Positions 1-8,119 of a stretch of 64,000 bases of DNA are shown one piece after another. Each line of letters begins with the position of its first letter. Within the stretch, counting starts at the first letter, position 1. Under the pieces are notes generated by a model, which was given only the letters and a program-made list of their open reading frames with translations, was not told the DNA's origin and ran no database searches. Source of the DNA: Calditrichota bacterium (GTDB taxonomy: Bacteria; Electryoneota; RPQS01); assembly GCA_020637395.1 (NCBI GenBank), contig JACJWA010000001.1:1488001-1552000 (forward strand), read 5' to 3'. The translations under genes and the position numbers were made by a program.

Positions 1-56
1 TTCTTGTAGGTTGTCACCCTGGCATTGCAGGACGGACAGTCGCTGATCAGCTCCAT
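1..56 (-). CDS. Start of a zinc-ribbon-like protein (partial, runs off left edge)
   Basis: Only the first 18 codons are in the window. The minus-strand ATG at 56-54 is preceded by a good ribosome site (GGAG five to six bases upstream, inside 61-66) and opens a frame that stays open to the window edge. The peptide begins MELISDCPSCNARV, with a CxxC pair of the kind that opens small zinc fingers such as the MJ0042/zinc-ribbon type found at the N-terminus of many membrane or regulatory proteins. Nothing can be said about the rest of the protein. It lies just downstream of the terminator that closes the PDZ gene, so it is probably its own transcription unit or depends on read-through. Confidence 0.5.
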   Translation of the reverse strand, partial: MELISDCPSCNARVTTYK

Positions 57-69
57 GTGGACTCCAAGC

Positions 70-97
70 AAAAGGGCCCGATCCTTGACCGGGCCCC
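70..97 (-). terminator. Rho-independent terminator after the PDZ protein gene
   Basis: Read on the minus strand, GGGCCCG and CGGGCCC form a perfect 7-bp GC stem around a 9-base loop, followed directly by TTTTGCTT. It lies 20 bases past the stop codon of the PDZ gene (117-119). The T run is short but the stem is strong. Confidence 0.75.
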
Positions 98-116
98 AAA
101 GTTTCTGTTGTGTTTC

Positions 117-1334
117 TCAGGCTTGAGTAATGACTTCAATCACGGGAGACCAGATGTCGGACATGCGCTCACGAAGCTCGATCTTCAGGCGCTCCAACTC
201 GCCTTTCAACGTCTGCATATCCTTCTTGAGCTCTTCAAGGCCGATCTGAAGCTTTGTCCGTAGGTCCCGAAGGTTCCAGTTCCACCAGTTCTCGTGAGCG
301 CTGATGGCGCGGGCATCGCCGTCAGAAATGAAGATGCGCGGTCCGTCCGGATCAATACGCAAATCCATGTCAATTTGTGGAACCTGTTCCAGTTCAACAC
401 CAAGACCGTCAAGCTCTTCCTGAAGACGTTCCATCTCTAGGGCAAGCTGATCAGCATCTTCGTCGCCAAAATTGAAGGACCAAATTTGTCCGTCCGCGTC
501 TGGCGCGACACCGTAGAAGTCCTTGCGATTGGTCAAGGTCACCGGAATGATCATGGCCTTGCCTTCACGAATGACGTGAAAGTCAATGGTTTCGTCTGGC
601 TTTGATTGCCGAATCGCCTGGCTCACGTCGCCTTCGTCCTCAACGTCTTCCTTGCCGATCTTAACGACGATGTCTCCGGCTTTCAGGCCGGCCTTGTCCG
701 CGGGAGATTTTTCCACGACTTCGGAAATCAAGGCTCCGCCTTCGACATTGAAGTACTTTTTCAGCCCGTCAGACAGCTCCTGTGTGACCACACCGGCAAA
801 TGCCATCGTGCCGCGAGATTTCAGGCCCTTGTGCAAGACTTGAGGCATAGGACCTTCCTCGCCGAAGGAGAACCACTCAAAGTCACCGCGATCATCGCCT
901 TTGCCTGCCAATGTTGCTGTAGCCGTTCGATCGCTGCCACCGCGCTTGTACACGAGAGCCACTTCGTCGCCCTTCTTGTACTTGCCAAGCTGAACCTTAA
1001 GTTCGGAGGGACCCGTCAAGTTCTGTCCGCCCAGTGAAAGCAGAATGTCATTCGAGCGAAGGCCGGCCTCGGCCGCTGGGGAACCGTCCACGACACTTTC
1101 CACCAGGACTCCCTGGCCGGTTTTGACCCCATAGTCCGTGGCAATGTCCGAGGTGACTTCTTCCGGGACAATGCCTAGGAACGCGCCGTCGTCAGCGCGT
1201 TTGCTGTCCTTGACCAGGACCCCCCCCTTTCCCGAGGGCGACGCTGAAACTTGAATAGGACTGTCAACTGCCCACGCAAGGGAACAGATCATGAGGCCTG
1301 ACAGTAAGCTCAATAATGTGAGGCGTGATAACAT
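117..1334 (-). CDS. Secreted protein with two PDZ domains and a C-terminal coiled coil
   Basis: 405 residues. The N-terminus (MLSRLTLLSLLSGLMICSLAWA) is a typical Sec signal peptide, so the protein is periplasmic or surface-located. PDZ 1 covers about residues 50-143 (GVLVESVVDGSPAAEAGL core) and PDZ 2 about 177-268 (ALISEVVEKSPADKAGL core). An acidic linker follows, then a charged helical tail (about 350-400, repeated L/K/E heptads) that looks like a coiled coil. PDZ pairs of this kind occur in HtrA/DegP proteases, but no trypsin-like domain or GNSG motif is present, so this is a PDZ scaffold or chaperone-like protein, not a protease. It is a single-gene unit with its own terminator. Partner proteins are unknown. 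Confidence 0.85.
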   Translation of the reverse strand: MLSRLTLLSLLSGLMICSLAWAVDSPIQVSASPSGKGGVLVKDSKRADDGAFLGIVPEEVTSDIATDYGVKTGQGVLVESVVDGSPAAEAGLRSNDILLSLGGQNLTGPSELKVQLGKYKKGDEVALVYKRGGSDRTATATLAGKGDDRGDFEWFSFGEEGPMPQVLHKGLKSRGTMAFAGVVTQELSDGLKKYFNVEGGALISEVVEKSPADKAGLKAGDIVVKIGKEDVEDEGDVSQAIRQSKPDETIDFHVIREGKAMIIPVTLTNRKDFYGVAPDADGQIWSFNFGDEDADQLALEMERLQEELDGLGVELEQVPQIDMDLRIDPDGPRIFISDGDARAISAHENWWNWNLRDLRTKLQIGLEELKKDMQTLKGELERLKIELRERMSDIWSPVIEVITQA

Positions 1335-1485
1335 CGCCCAACTCCTAAGATTTTGAGTTCTTCTCCGAACTCCCGACTCGTCTCTCCTCTAACCTCCGTC
1401 GGGGCAGTTTCGTTCCGGGGCGTCTGCGCTTGTGTCAGCCGCAGAAAATGCCTTTCTTCACTGTCTGACTAAAAGGAGTACCCGG

Positions 1486-1902
1486 TTGAAGATTTTGTTG
1501 CAGAACAGAAAGAACTTTTACGAAAGCCTGTTGCCACGAATTCCGGACCTCAAATTCAGGGAAACACTCGCTGAGATCGCTGAGCTGCAGCCTGCGGATC
1601 TGCTGGACCAATCCTACAATCCGGATACTAAGTTTTTGGAAACCATAAGCCTATTCGACGCGATATGCAAACCTGACTTCGGCGTTAAGTGGGGAAAGAC
1701 GACGCTTTCAATGGATGAGGCGATTTCGCGTGCGCTGCGCTTTGAAGAGCTTATCTTGCTGATTTTGCAGAACTTCGATCGCACAGCTTCTGATCCAATG
1801 CTCCGCGAACTCATGGATGGCGCTGCCATGAGGCTGGGACTTCTCATCAAACTGGCCGATGACCTGAGGTACCACCGGATTCGGCTTCTTCCTGATTCGT
1901 AA
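1486..1902 (+). CDS. Small all-helical hypothetical protein
   Basis: I prefer the TTG start at 1486 because AAAAGGAG (1471-1478) lies seven bases upstream. A longer GTG version from 1432 has no ribosome site. The resulting 138-residue protein has no signal peptide and consists of amphipathic helices rich in Leu, Glu and Asp. Its pattern (alternating Glu/Asp-rich helices, FLETISLFDAI, FEELILLILQNFDR) resembles small ferritin-like or rubrerythrin-like helical bundles in general character, but I cannot see a clear metal-binding ExxH pattern, so no function is assigned. The stop codon is 20 bases before the next gene, so it is probably co-transcribed with the DUF342 protein. Confidence 0.65.
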   Translation: MKILLQNRKNFYESLLPRIPDLKFRETLAEIAELQPADLLDQSYNPDTKFLETISLFDAICKPDFGVKWGKTTLSMDEAISRALRFEELILLILQNFDRTASDPMLRELMDGAAMRLGLLIKLADDLRYHRIRLLPDS

Positions 1903-1922
1903 GCGGAGCGAAGTTTGCGCAG

Positions 1923-3524
1923 TTGGCAGGCATGGACAACCTGCCTAAGCTGCTTGCCGATATTGGCGACCCGGAAACTCGCGTTCGATTGGTCGCCCAG
2001 GGAAAAAACCTTTGGCGAGTTCGCATGCTGTTTCCCCGCCAGAGAGCGCACGAAATCCCCGAACAGCTCCGTCAGATTAAGATTGACCTGGCTCACGCCT
2101 TTGGCGTCGCAGATCACCGGCTGGAGTATCACCAACTTTTGTCCAAGAGGACAACCCGCAATGGCATCTTGGTCGAGATGCACATTCGGCGTCAGGAAGC
2201 TCCTGCGGGTCCCATGCGAGTTCGATTTCTCCCCCAGTCCGCCGACGACGGTACAACCTACTCTGACATGACGGTCGTCGCGGACCTCTACCCAGTGGAT
2301 GACTATGAGAAGGCGCTGACTTTTGAATCTGTCGAAGCAAGAATTCGCTCGGAAGGTGTGGATGGCAGCCTCGTAAGCTGGGGTTTGGTCCGCGAGTCGG
2401 TTCAGAACTGCCTTGAAGAACAGCGGCCTTTGCTCGAATGCGTTCTTGCCGAAGGTGAATTGCCGGATGTGGGGCCCGCATCCAGGCTGCTCTATCGCTG
2501 GTTTCCCCAATCCGATTCCGGATTCCCGACAGCCTGGCTGGGCCTTCGAACTGCGGAGCAGGGCGAAGAGCTGCTCGAACACCAACCCCCTTCTTCGGGT
2601 TTGAGGTCTGGGAAGAATGTATTCGGGCGCGAACTCTCCCCCAGGCGAGGAATGCAGACCAGGTTGATCGCCGGAAAGGGAGTTGTGGTCGGACCCGGCG
2701 AGCGTAAGGTCGTGGCCACGGAGGCTGGTGTCATCTTTTTTCGCAGGGAGTTCGCTGACCGCCGCCAAAAAGATACACCTTGTACGACTCCTCACATTTT
2801 GCACGCGGAAGTTAGAAGAGTACGGACAGTGCAGGCTGAGGCGGCCGTACAATCCAATTGGGATGAGCCGCTTCTGGTTCTTGGCACTCTTCCGAAGGGC
2901 TCCAGTCTTAGTGTCGCGTCTGACTGCATTCTGAAGGGCAGTGTCCCGGCAGGCTGTCAGCTGCAAGTCACGGGGAACTTGCGGATTACGGGTGATGTTT
3001 CCAATGCCACGCTTGGGGTGACGGGGCACCTGTGCGTACACGGCAAACTTTCTGATGCAGTGTGCGAGGTTGGCTTGACTGCGCAGTTCTTGGGCTCCGT
3101 CACCGACTCAGCATGCTACGCCCGAGAAATCCTTGCCGATGAAATTGTCGGAGGCACCGCCGAGGCCTACCACCAATTCTCAAACAAGCACGAAGTGGTC
3201 GCCTTCAACAGGGAGAAGTTCCTGGCAGAGCATCGCAAGGCAGGCGAGGACGCTTTGTTCACCCTGCGGAGGCAGATGATCCGACTATACGAGATATTCG
3301 GTCCGGAAATCGTGCAGCAGGTCAAAGAAGACTCTGTTCAAATGAACTTGCTGCGCTGGCTGAAACAGCAAAAAACGCTCGGAATTGGAGGCTACACCCA
3401 CTCTCAGGTACAGGAGTTTAGGACCCTGCTGGAAATCTTGCCCGATCTGCGACGGGAAATCAGTCTTGTGGCCGAGGGGCTGCGAGACGCGAAAGCTGAA
3501 AATACCGACCTTTTTGAACGGTGA
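1923..3524 (+). CDS. DUF342 / FapA-like polymer-fold protein
   Basis: About 533 residues. The middle and C-terminal parts match the FapA (DUF342) family: a section around residues 200-250 with the AGKGVVVGPGERKVVATEAG signature, then repeated short beta strands of the form GSVPAGCQLQVTGNL / GDVSNATLGVTGHL / GKLSDAVCEVG, which are stacked turns of a right-handed beta-helix. A helical C-terminus (about 420-533) follows. DUF342 proteins are found with flagellar or chemotaxis genes in some bacteria (FapA), but their biochemical role is uncertain. Here no flagellar genes are near; a signalling cluster lies downstream. The start could be TTG 1923 (GGAG at 1905-1908 is rather far) or ATG 1932. The stop codon sits inside the terminator stem. 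Confidence 0.75.
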   Translation: MAGMDNLPKLLADIGDPETRVRLVAQGKNLWRVRMLFPRQRAHEIPEQLRQIKIDLAHAFGVADHRLEYHQLLSKRTTRNGILVEMHIRRQEAPAGPMRVRFLPQSADDGTTYSDMTVVADLYPVDDYEKALTFESVEARIRSEGVDGSLVSWGLVRESVQNCLEEQRPLLECVLAEGELPDVGPASRLLYRWFPQSDSGFPTAWLGLRTAEQGEELLEHQPPSSGLRSGKNVFGRELSPRRGMQTRLIAGKGVVVGPGERKVVATEAGVIFFRREFADRRQKDTPCTTPHILHAEVRRVRTVQAEAAVQSNWDEPLLVLGTLPKGSSLSVASDCILKGSVPAGCQLQVTGNLRITGDVSNATLGVTGHLCVHGKLSDAVCEVGLTAQFLGSVTDSACYAREILADEIVGGTAEAYHQFSNKHEVVAFNREKFLAEHRKAGEDALFTLRRQMIRLYEIFGPEIVQQVKEDSVQMNLLRWLKQQKTLGIGGYTHSQVQEFRTLLEILPDLRREISLVAEGLRDAKAENTDLFER

Positions 3525-3546
3525 CCTATGGTCACCGTTCTTGTTT
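3516..3546 (+). terminator. Terminator overlapping the DUF342 stop codon
   Basis: GAACGGTGACC (3516-3526) and GGTCACCGTTC (3530-3540) form a perfect 11-bp stem with a three-base loop, followed by TTGTTT. The TGA stop at 3522-3524 lies in the left arm, so the last ribosome would sit over the hairpin. Confidence 0.75.
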
Positions 3547-3698
3547 GTCCACATTCGACAATGTTAGCCGTATCGCGAAGAGAGAAAGGTGTAGTAACTA
3601 TACTCTCGCGAGAAGTCAATCCTCCTGATCCGGCTCCAAGGTTGCAGTTGTAGGGTTTGAGTCGTTACATTTGGCCATCGTGAAGAACGAAAGGCAAC
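3547..3698 (+). promoter_or_regulatory. Leader region before the signalling cluster, with a TCTCGCGAGA palindrome
   Basis: This 152-base gap follows a terminator and precedes three co-directional signalling genes, so it must hold their promoter. A 10-base perfect palindrome, TCTCGCGAGA, lies at 3604-3613 and could be an operator half-site pair. I see no convincing -35/-10 pair. GAAAGG at 3689-3694 is the ribosome site for the GTG at 3699. Confidence 0.35.
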
Positions 3699-4349
3699 GT
3701 GGCGACACCGACTGAGCACGTGATTGGGTCTGTTGTGAACGGTCCGGTCATCTCACTCCTCGAAGTTCTGCTGCATGAACTATCCAATCCGGTTCAAGCC
3801 GCAAGGACGACCTTGAATTTGATGCAGGCGGACCTCGATGGTCACGCAGCCTCACGGGCGCGCATTGCGAACCTTGATGCTGCGTTTGAAAGAATTGCCG
3901 CAGCGGTTCTGTGCGTGCAGTCGGTTAAGGAGTCCGCACTGAGGAGCCCCGTCCCGGTGCTTCAGCGGCAAGTCCTGGAGGATATCAAGACGGAGTTGAC
4001 CTCTCTCGGACTTCATCCAAGTATGTCGGGTGACTTGCACGGTGAATACAGAGTCGTTGCGCACGAAGTCGCGATTCCTGTACTTGCGGCGCGCTGGGCC
4101 GCCGCATGGAGTAAGCGGTCACAAGGTGTCGTTCTGTCGCAAGGGACCTCCGACGGCGAGTGGAGATTGAACATCGAACTTCGGGAGGGAGACGACAGCG
4201 CCACAGAGCGTGACGCCTCGCGTGAGGACACAGCGGGCTACGCCGCGGCACTTGGACAGTTTCTGCTTTCCTCCGGAGGGCGCGCGATTCTTTCAGTGGA
4301 CCATTCAGGTGAGTTTGCTTTGCAATTGTGTTTTGCTTTGGCCAGGTAA
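3699..4349 (+). CDS. DHp-like (histidine kinase-type) signalling protein
   Basis: 216 residues from a GTG start with GAAAGG upstream. Residues about 20-75 read LLHELSNPVQAARTTL followed by a second amphipathic helix, which fits the dimerisation/phosphotransfer (DHp) helical hairpin of histidine kinases, with His26 in the H-box HELSNP. The rest (about 90-216) has the length of a HATPase-like domain, but the usual N, G1 and G2 boxes (NAxxH, DxGxG, GxGLG) are absent. It is therefore more like a histidine phosphotransfer protein of the ChpT/Spo0B kind (DHp plus a degenerate ATPase-like domain) than an active kinase. This is inferred from layout. The neighbours are two receiver-domain proteins, which suggests phosphorelay partners. 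Confidence 0.6.
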   Translation: MATPTEHVIGSVVNGPVISLLEVLLHELSNPVQAARTTLNLMQADLDGHAASRARIANLDAAFERIAAAVLCVQSVKESALRSPVPVLQRQVLEDIKTELTSLGLHPSMSGDLHGEYRVVAHEVAIPVLAARWAAAWSKRSQGVVLSQGTSDGEWRLNIELREGDDSATERDASREDTAGYAAALGQFLLSSGGRAILSVDHSGEFALQLCFALAR

Positions 4350-4380
4350 TGATCTCGTTAGGATTTGATCGGATTGAGTT

Positions 4381-5463
4381 ATGACTGATATGACACAGGT
4401 TTTGGTTGTTGATGATGATCCGTTGGTGCTGTCAGGTTTCAAAGAGATTCTGGCTCGCGCCGGATATTCCGTCTCCGCTTGTTCATCTGGTCAAGCCGCT
4501 CTCGCCTTGCTGGCGGAGAAGCGATTCAGCGTCGTCTTGACGGACCTGTTCATGCCCCGTGTTTCCGGCATGGACGTGTTGAATGCGGCGCTTGGCGCGG
4601 ACCCGGACTGTGTGGTTGTCGTGGTCACAGGATTTGCTTCCGTGCGCGGCGCCGTGGATGCTTTGCGCCGCGGAGCGGCGGACTACATCATCAAGCCGTG
4701 TGAAGACGACGAACTTTTGCATAGAATCAGACTGGGGCTCGAACGAGCCGAGCTGCGCGCGGATCTGCGCTCCAAGGAACTTGACACCGAGAAAATGAAG
4801 GCTATTGCGCAAACCGCGGTGACGGTGAATGATCAGATCAACACGCCGCTCAACGTCATTCTGAACAGCGCAGAGTACATCCGCTTGAAACGCCTTCCTG
4901 AAACAGTGGACGTGAAGCAATCCCTGGACTTCATCGTGCAGGAGGTTGCGAAAATCAAGTCCGTCATTCAGAAGCTTGCCACCGCAGCAAGTCCTTCCCG
5001 CACTCGCGAGTACTCGGTCGGTCATCACCGGATGATTGACATTGATCCGCCGCGCGTTGCCGCGCTTCCGACAGACCATCACCACGCACGGAAGCAGCGC
5101 ATTCTGGTCGTGGATGATGAGCAATTCATGGTTCATACGCTAACCAAGCTGCTTGAAGTGCTTGGATATGACGTCGTCACCGCATTCGGCGGCCGTGAAG
5201 CTTCCGAGAAATTCGCTGCCGAACAGATTGACCTCGTGGTCAGCGACGTGCACATGCCGGACATGAATGGGCTGGAGCTGATGGCTTCCATCAAATCTCA
5301 AAACCCCGACTTTCCCGTGATTCTGGTCACGGGGTATGGGGTGGAAGACGCAAGAAAGACCGCGGGCGAGTACCATGCGGACGGCTTCCTGGGAAAACCC
5401 TTCCGCATTGAAGAGCTTCGCCAGATGATTGAACGCGCCCTGCATAGTTCCGCTGCCGCTTGA
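4381..5463 (+). CDS. Two-receiver protein with a central pseudo-DHp segment (REC-pseudoDHp-REC)
   Basis: 360 residues. Receiver 1 (about 5-120) has the acidic pair D11-D13, phospho-acceptor D55 in VLTDLFMP, and the conserved Lys in YIIKP. Receiver 2 (about 239-355) has D245-E247, acceptor D289 in VVSDVHMP and Lys in FLGKP. Between them (about 140-200) is a segment whose core INTPLNVI closely matches the H-box of the neighbouring kinase (HNINTPLMGI), but the phosphorylatable His is replaced by Asp151. This looks like a kinase dimerisation hairpin that can no longer be phosphorylated and may serve as a docking or dimer module. No output domain is present. The gene ends within the start region of the kinase gene, so translation is probably coupled. 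Confidence 0.85.
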   Translation: MTDMTQVLVVDDDPLVLSGFKEILARAGYSVSACSSGQAALALLAEKRFSVVLTDLFMPRVSGMDVLNAALGADPDCVVVVVTGFASVRGAVDALRRGAADYIIKPCEDDELLHRIRLGLERAELRADLRSKELDTEKMKAIAQTAVTVNDQINTPLNVILNSAEYIRLKRLPETVDVKQSLDFIVQEVAKIKSVIQKLATAASPSRTREYSVGHHRMIDIDPPRVAALPTDHHHARKQRILVVDDEQFMVHTLTKLLEVLGYDVVTAFGGREASEKFAAEQIDLVVSDVHMPDMNGLELMASIKSQNPDFPVILVTGYGVEDARKTAGEYHADGFLGKPFRIEELRQMIERALHSSAAA

Positions 5464-5468
5464 CCCTC

Positions 5469-7106
5469 ATGACCATTACATCTATTGGAAGCAATTCCTT
5501 GAGATCCGAGATTGCCGCCGCGCCACGCAAAGTTCTGATCATTGACGATGACGCGGTGATCTGCGAAGTCGCGGAAGCCCTGCTGCACGAAAACGGCTGG
5601 ACGGCAGCACATGCGCTGTCTCCTGTCGAAGCACTAAGCCAGGCAAGCGAGAGCGAGTGGCCTGTCATTTTGTGCGATGTACACTTGCCCGGTGATTCCG
5701 GAGAGCTATTGCGCCAACTTCGCTTGCGCTACCCGCAGTCCCAGGTAATCATGATCACGGGAGACCCCACGCTCTCAAGCATGCGACAGGCCATGCAGGC
5801 AGGAGCCTACGACTATCTGCTGAAACCTCTGCGCCGGGAAGAACTCCTGCGCGTCACTGAGTTGGCTTTTGACAGGCACAAACTTGTGAAGGAGCGTGAC
5901 AGACTCCAACAAGAGAACGAGCGCTATCGCGAGCAGCTTGAAGAAGTGGTCGCCAAACGTACCGGTCAGTTGCGCGACTCTGAACTGCGGTACAGGACAC
6001 TTTTCGACCACACTGTGGACGCGATCATCCTGGTATCACTGAAGACTTCCGCGATTACCGAACTCAATGCAACCGCGGCGCGGCTCCTGGGTGGAAAGTC
6101 GTTCAATCTGCAGGGTTTGTCCATTCGCGATTTCGCGGGACAACAGTTGGATCATTGCTTTAACTCTGATTCGCAAGAGTCTCGTCGAGTTTGGCAGATT
6201 CCCAACCTGATTCTTCGAGGGGCAGATCATGAAGAACACTCCCTGTCCGCCACGGTGAATCTTGTTGAACTCGACGGCGAAGTTTTTGTGCAGATCGTCG
6301 CACGACAAACAAGCGATCTTGCGCAGCTTGCGCAACGGGCCGACTTGATGGAATCCGAGTTGATGAATGAGCAGCGGTTGGCAGCTATCGGGCTTCTTGC
6401 GAGCGGAGTTGCGCACAACATCAACACGCCGCTGATGGGAATCTACGGCATTGCTCAGATCATCAAGATGAAACACCCCGACATTCAGGATATTGACGGT
6501 GTGATTTCTCAAGTCGAAAGAATCAACGGAATTGTCCGGAACCTGATGTGGAAGAGCCGTCAGGAACAGGAGCAGGCCAAGCAGGATATTGATTTGAATG
6601 TGCTGCTGCAAGAGGAACTTAGGTTCCTGGAAGCAGACATGCGCTTCAAACACGAGGTCGAGAAGGAGTATGACTTTGCGCCGGATCTGCCTCCCATTTT
6701 CGGTAGATACAGCGATTTCTCGCAGTCCTTTGTGAATGTCATTCGCAACGGACTTGACGCAATGTACGACTGCAAAATGCAGCGACTGCGTGTTTCGACA
6801 TCCAGCACAGATGACGTGATCAGGGTTTGCATAGAAGACTCAGGCAAAGGGATTGCAAACGACCATCACGAGAAGATTTTCGAGCCGTTTTTTACGACGA
6901 AGCCCGCGGCGACCAACGGCGACGACGAACGACCCACTGGGACAGGTCTGGGTCTTTCCACGGTCAAGAAACTCTTGACACCCTACGGCTGCAGATTCGA
7001 AGTTGAAAGCACTCCTGAGCGCGGCACGCAGTTCACGATCCTTATACCGGTAGAACAGAACCGCTGCCCGGAATCGGACGAAGATATGCAAGACTTCGCG
7101 AACTGA
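5469..7106 (+). CDS. Hybrid sensor histidine kinase, REC-PAS-HisKA-HATPase
   Basis: 545 residues from ATG 5469; a TTG at 5460 overlapping the previous stop is the alternative, and neither has a clear ribosome site. Domains in order: receiver (about 18-135, acceptor D70 in ILCDVHLP, Lys in YLLKP); coiled-coil linker (about 140-170); PAS-like domain (about 175-290); HisKA with H316 in GVAHNINTPL; and HATPase (about 405-530) with N box NVIRNGLDAM, G1 DSGKG, F box FEPFFTTK and G2 GTGLGLS. All catalytic boxes are intact. There are no membrane segments, so it is a cytoplasmic sensor. With the two upstream genes it forms a phosphorelay. The output is not visible here. Confidence 0.93.
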   Translation: MTITSIGSNSLRSEIAAAPRKVLIIDDDAVICEVAEALLHENGWTAAHALSPVEALSQASESEWPVILCDVHLPGDSGELLRQLRLRYPQSQVIMITGDPTLSSMRQAMQAGAYDYLLKPLRREELLRVTELAFDRHKLVKERDRLQQENERYREQLEEVVAKRTGQLRDSELRYRTLFDHTVDAIILVSLKTSAITELNATAARLLGGKSFNLQGLSIRDFAGQQLDHCFNSDSQESRRVWQIPNLILRGADHEEHSLSATVNLVELDGEVFVQIVARQTSDLAQLAQRADLMESELMNEQRLAAIGLLASGVAHNINTPLMGIYGIAQIIKMKHPDIQDIDGVISQVERINGIVRNLMWKSRQEQEQAKQDIDLNVLLQEELRFLEADMRFKHEVEKEYDFAPDLPPIFGRYSDFSQSFVNVIRNGLDAMYDCKMQRLRVSTSSTDDVIRVCIEDSGKGIANDHHEKIFEPFFTTKPAATNGDDERPTGTGLGLSTVKKLLTPYGCRFEVESTPERGTQFTILIPVEQNRCPESDEDMQDFAN

Positions 7107-7126
7107 ATCGCATTTGTCTTGAAACT

Positions 7127-7155
7127 AAAAAACCCGCTCGTGAAGCGGGTTTTTT
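7127..7155. terminator. Bidirectional terminator between the sensor kinase and miaA
   Basis: AAAAAACCCGCT and AGCGGGTTTTTT form a perfect inverted repeat around a five-base loop. The A run and T run on either side let it end both the rightward kinase transcript and the leftward ten-gene operon that finishes with miaA at 7166. Confidence 0.92.
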
Positions 7156-7165
7156 CATTTGTTCT

Positions 7166-8119
7166 CTAAGGGGGGGTCCCTGTGAAGTCGAGAAAGATGC
7201 GTCGCGCCACCTCGTCGGGAGATTCAGTGAAGCTTCGATGTACCCAGATGGCTCTCGACTCACGCCGGAACCATGTGAACTGTCTTTTTACGTAATGACG
7301 AACCGCTTTCTGAATCTCTTCGCGCATGATGTCGTAGCTGATTTCGCCACGAAGATAGGGAAACACTTCCTGATATCCGTGCGTGCGCAGCGCATTGCAG
7401 TTCGACTCGTCGAATCCCTTTGCCATGAGCTCCCGAACCTCTTCCACCAATCCGCCTCTGAACATCTCGTCCGCGCGATGATTAACGCGCTCGTAAGTCT
7501 GGTCGCGATCTCCGTGCAGAAAATAGAGACGGTAGGGCAGATTAATCGGTTCCACACCGCTTTTTCTGAGCTCTGAGAGCCGCTGCCCGGTCGTCCTCCA
7601 AAGTCCGATAGCCCGCAGGACTCTATGGTGATCCTCTGCGCGTGTGGTACTTGCGAACTCCGGATCAATGCTCTCAAGCTCGCGCATCATCTCTCCCGCT
7701 CCTCGGCGGTTCCACTCCGCGCGCAATTCCGAATAGTCTATTTTGGGCTCGTCTTCGCTCTCGTACAGCCCGTCTGTCAGCGCGCGCAGATACAACATCG
7801 AGCCGCCGACAACCATCGGCACTGCGCCGCGATGCAGGATCTCGGCAATAACCAATCTTGCTTCGCGCGCAAAATCACCTGCGGTCCAACGATCACGCAA
7901 AGATTTGGTCGCCACAAAGTGATGTGTGACACGCGCCTGTTCCTCTTCATTTGGCGGCGCGGTGCCGATTCTCAATTCACGGTATACCTGACGAGAGTCG
8001 GCATTAACTATCTCACCGCCAAGCTGTTCCGCCAGTGGAATACTGACCTCTGTCTTGCCGGACGCGGTGGTTCCGGCCAGAATCAGAAGTTTCGGCGAAA
8101 GACTATCCCGTGCGTCCAA
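7166..8119 (-). CDS. miaA: tRNA dimethylallyltransferase
   Basis: 317 residues. It transfers a dimethylallyl group to N6 of A37 in tRNAs that read codons starting with U. It shows the N-terminal P-loop GTTASGKT (about 16-23), the NADSRQVYR segment holding the general base Asp, and the VVGGSMLYLRAL motif (GGTGLY in most members). The C-terminal KRQFTWFRRE segment (usually RQxTWFR) is also present. Length fits the family. The TTG start lies inside the end of mutL (17-base overlap), which fits translational coupling. It is the last gene of the ten-gene minus-strand operon. Pairing mutL with miaA is common in bacteria. Confidence 0.95.
   Translation of the reverse strand: MDARDSLSPKLLILAGTTASGKTEVSIPLAEQLGGEIVNADSRQVYRELRIGTAPPNEEEQARVTHHFVATKSLRDRWTAGDFAREARLVIAEILHRGAVPMVVGGSMLYLRALTDGLYESEDEPKIDYSELRAEWNRRGAGEMMRELESIDPEFASTTRAEDHHRVLRAIGLWRTTGQRLSELRKSGVEPINLPYRLYFLHGDRDQTYERVNHRADEMFRGGLVEEVRELMAKGFDESNCNALRTHGYQEVFPYLRGEISYDIMREEIQKAVRHYVKRQFTWFRRESRAIWVHRSFTESPDEVARRIFLDFTGTPP

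Noticed and set aside
117..1334. HtrA/DegP protease
   Set aside because: Two PDZ domains are present but there is no trypsin-like domain or GNSGG motif.
1432..1485. GTG start of the small helical protein at 1432
   Set aside because: No ribosome site there, while TTG 1486 has AAAAGGAG at ideal distance.
1614..3041. 475-codon minus-strand open frame opposite the DUF342 gene
   Set aside because: Low-complexity Arg/Ser-rich product, antisense to a gene with recognisable family features.
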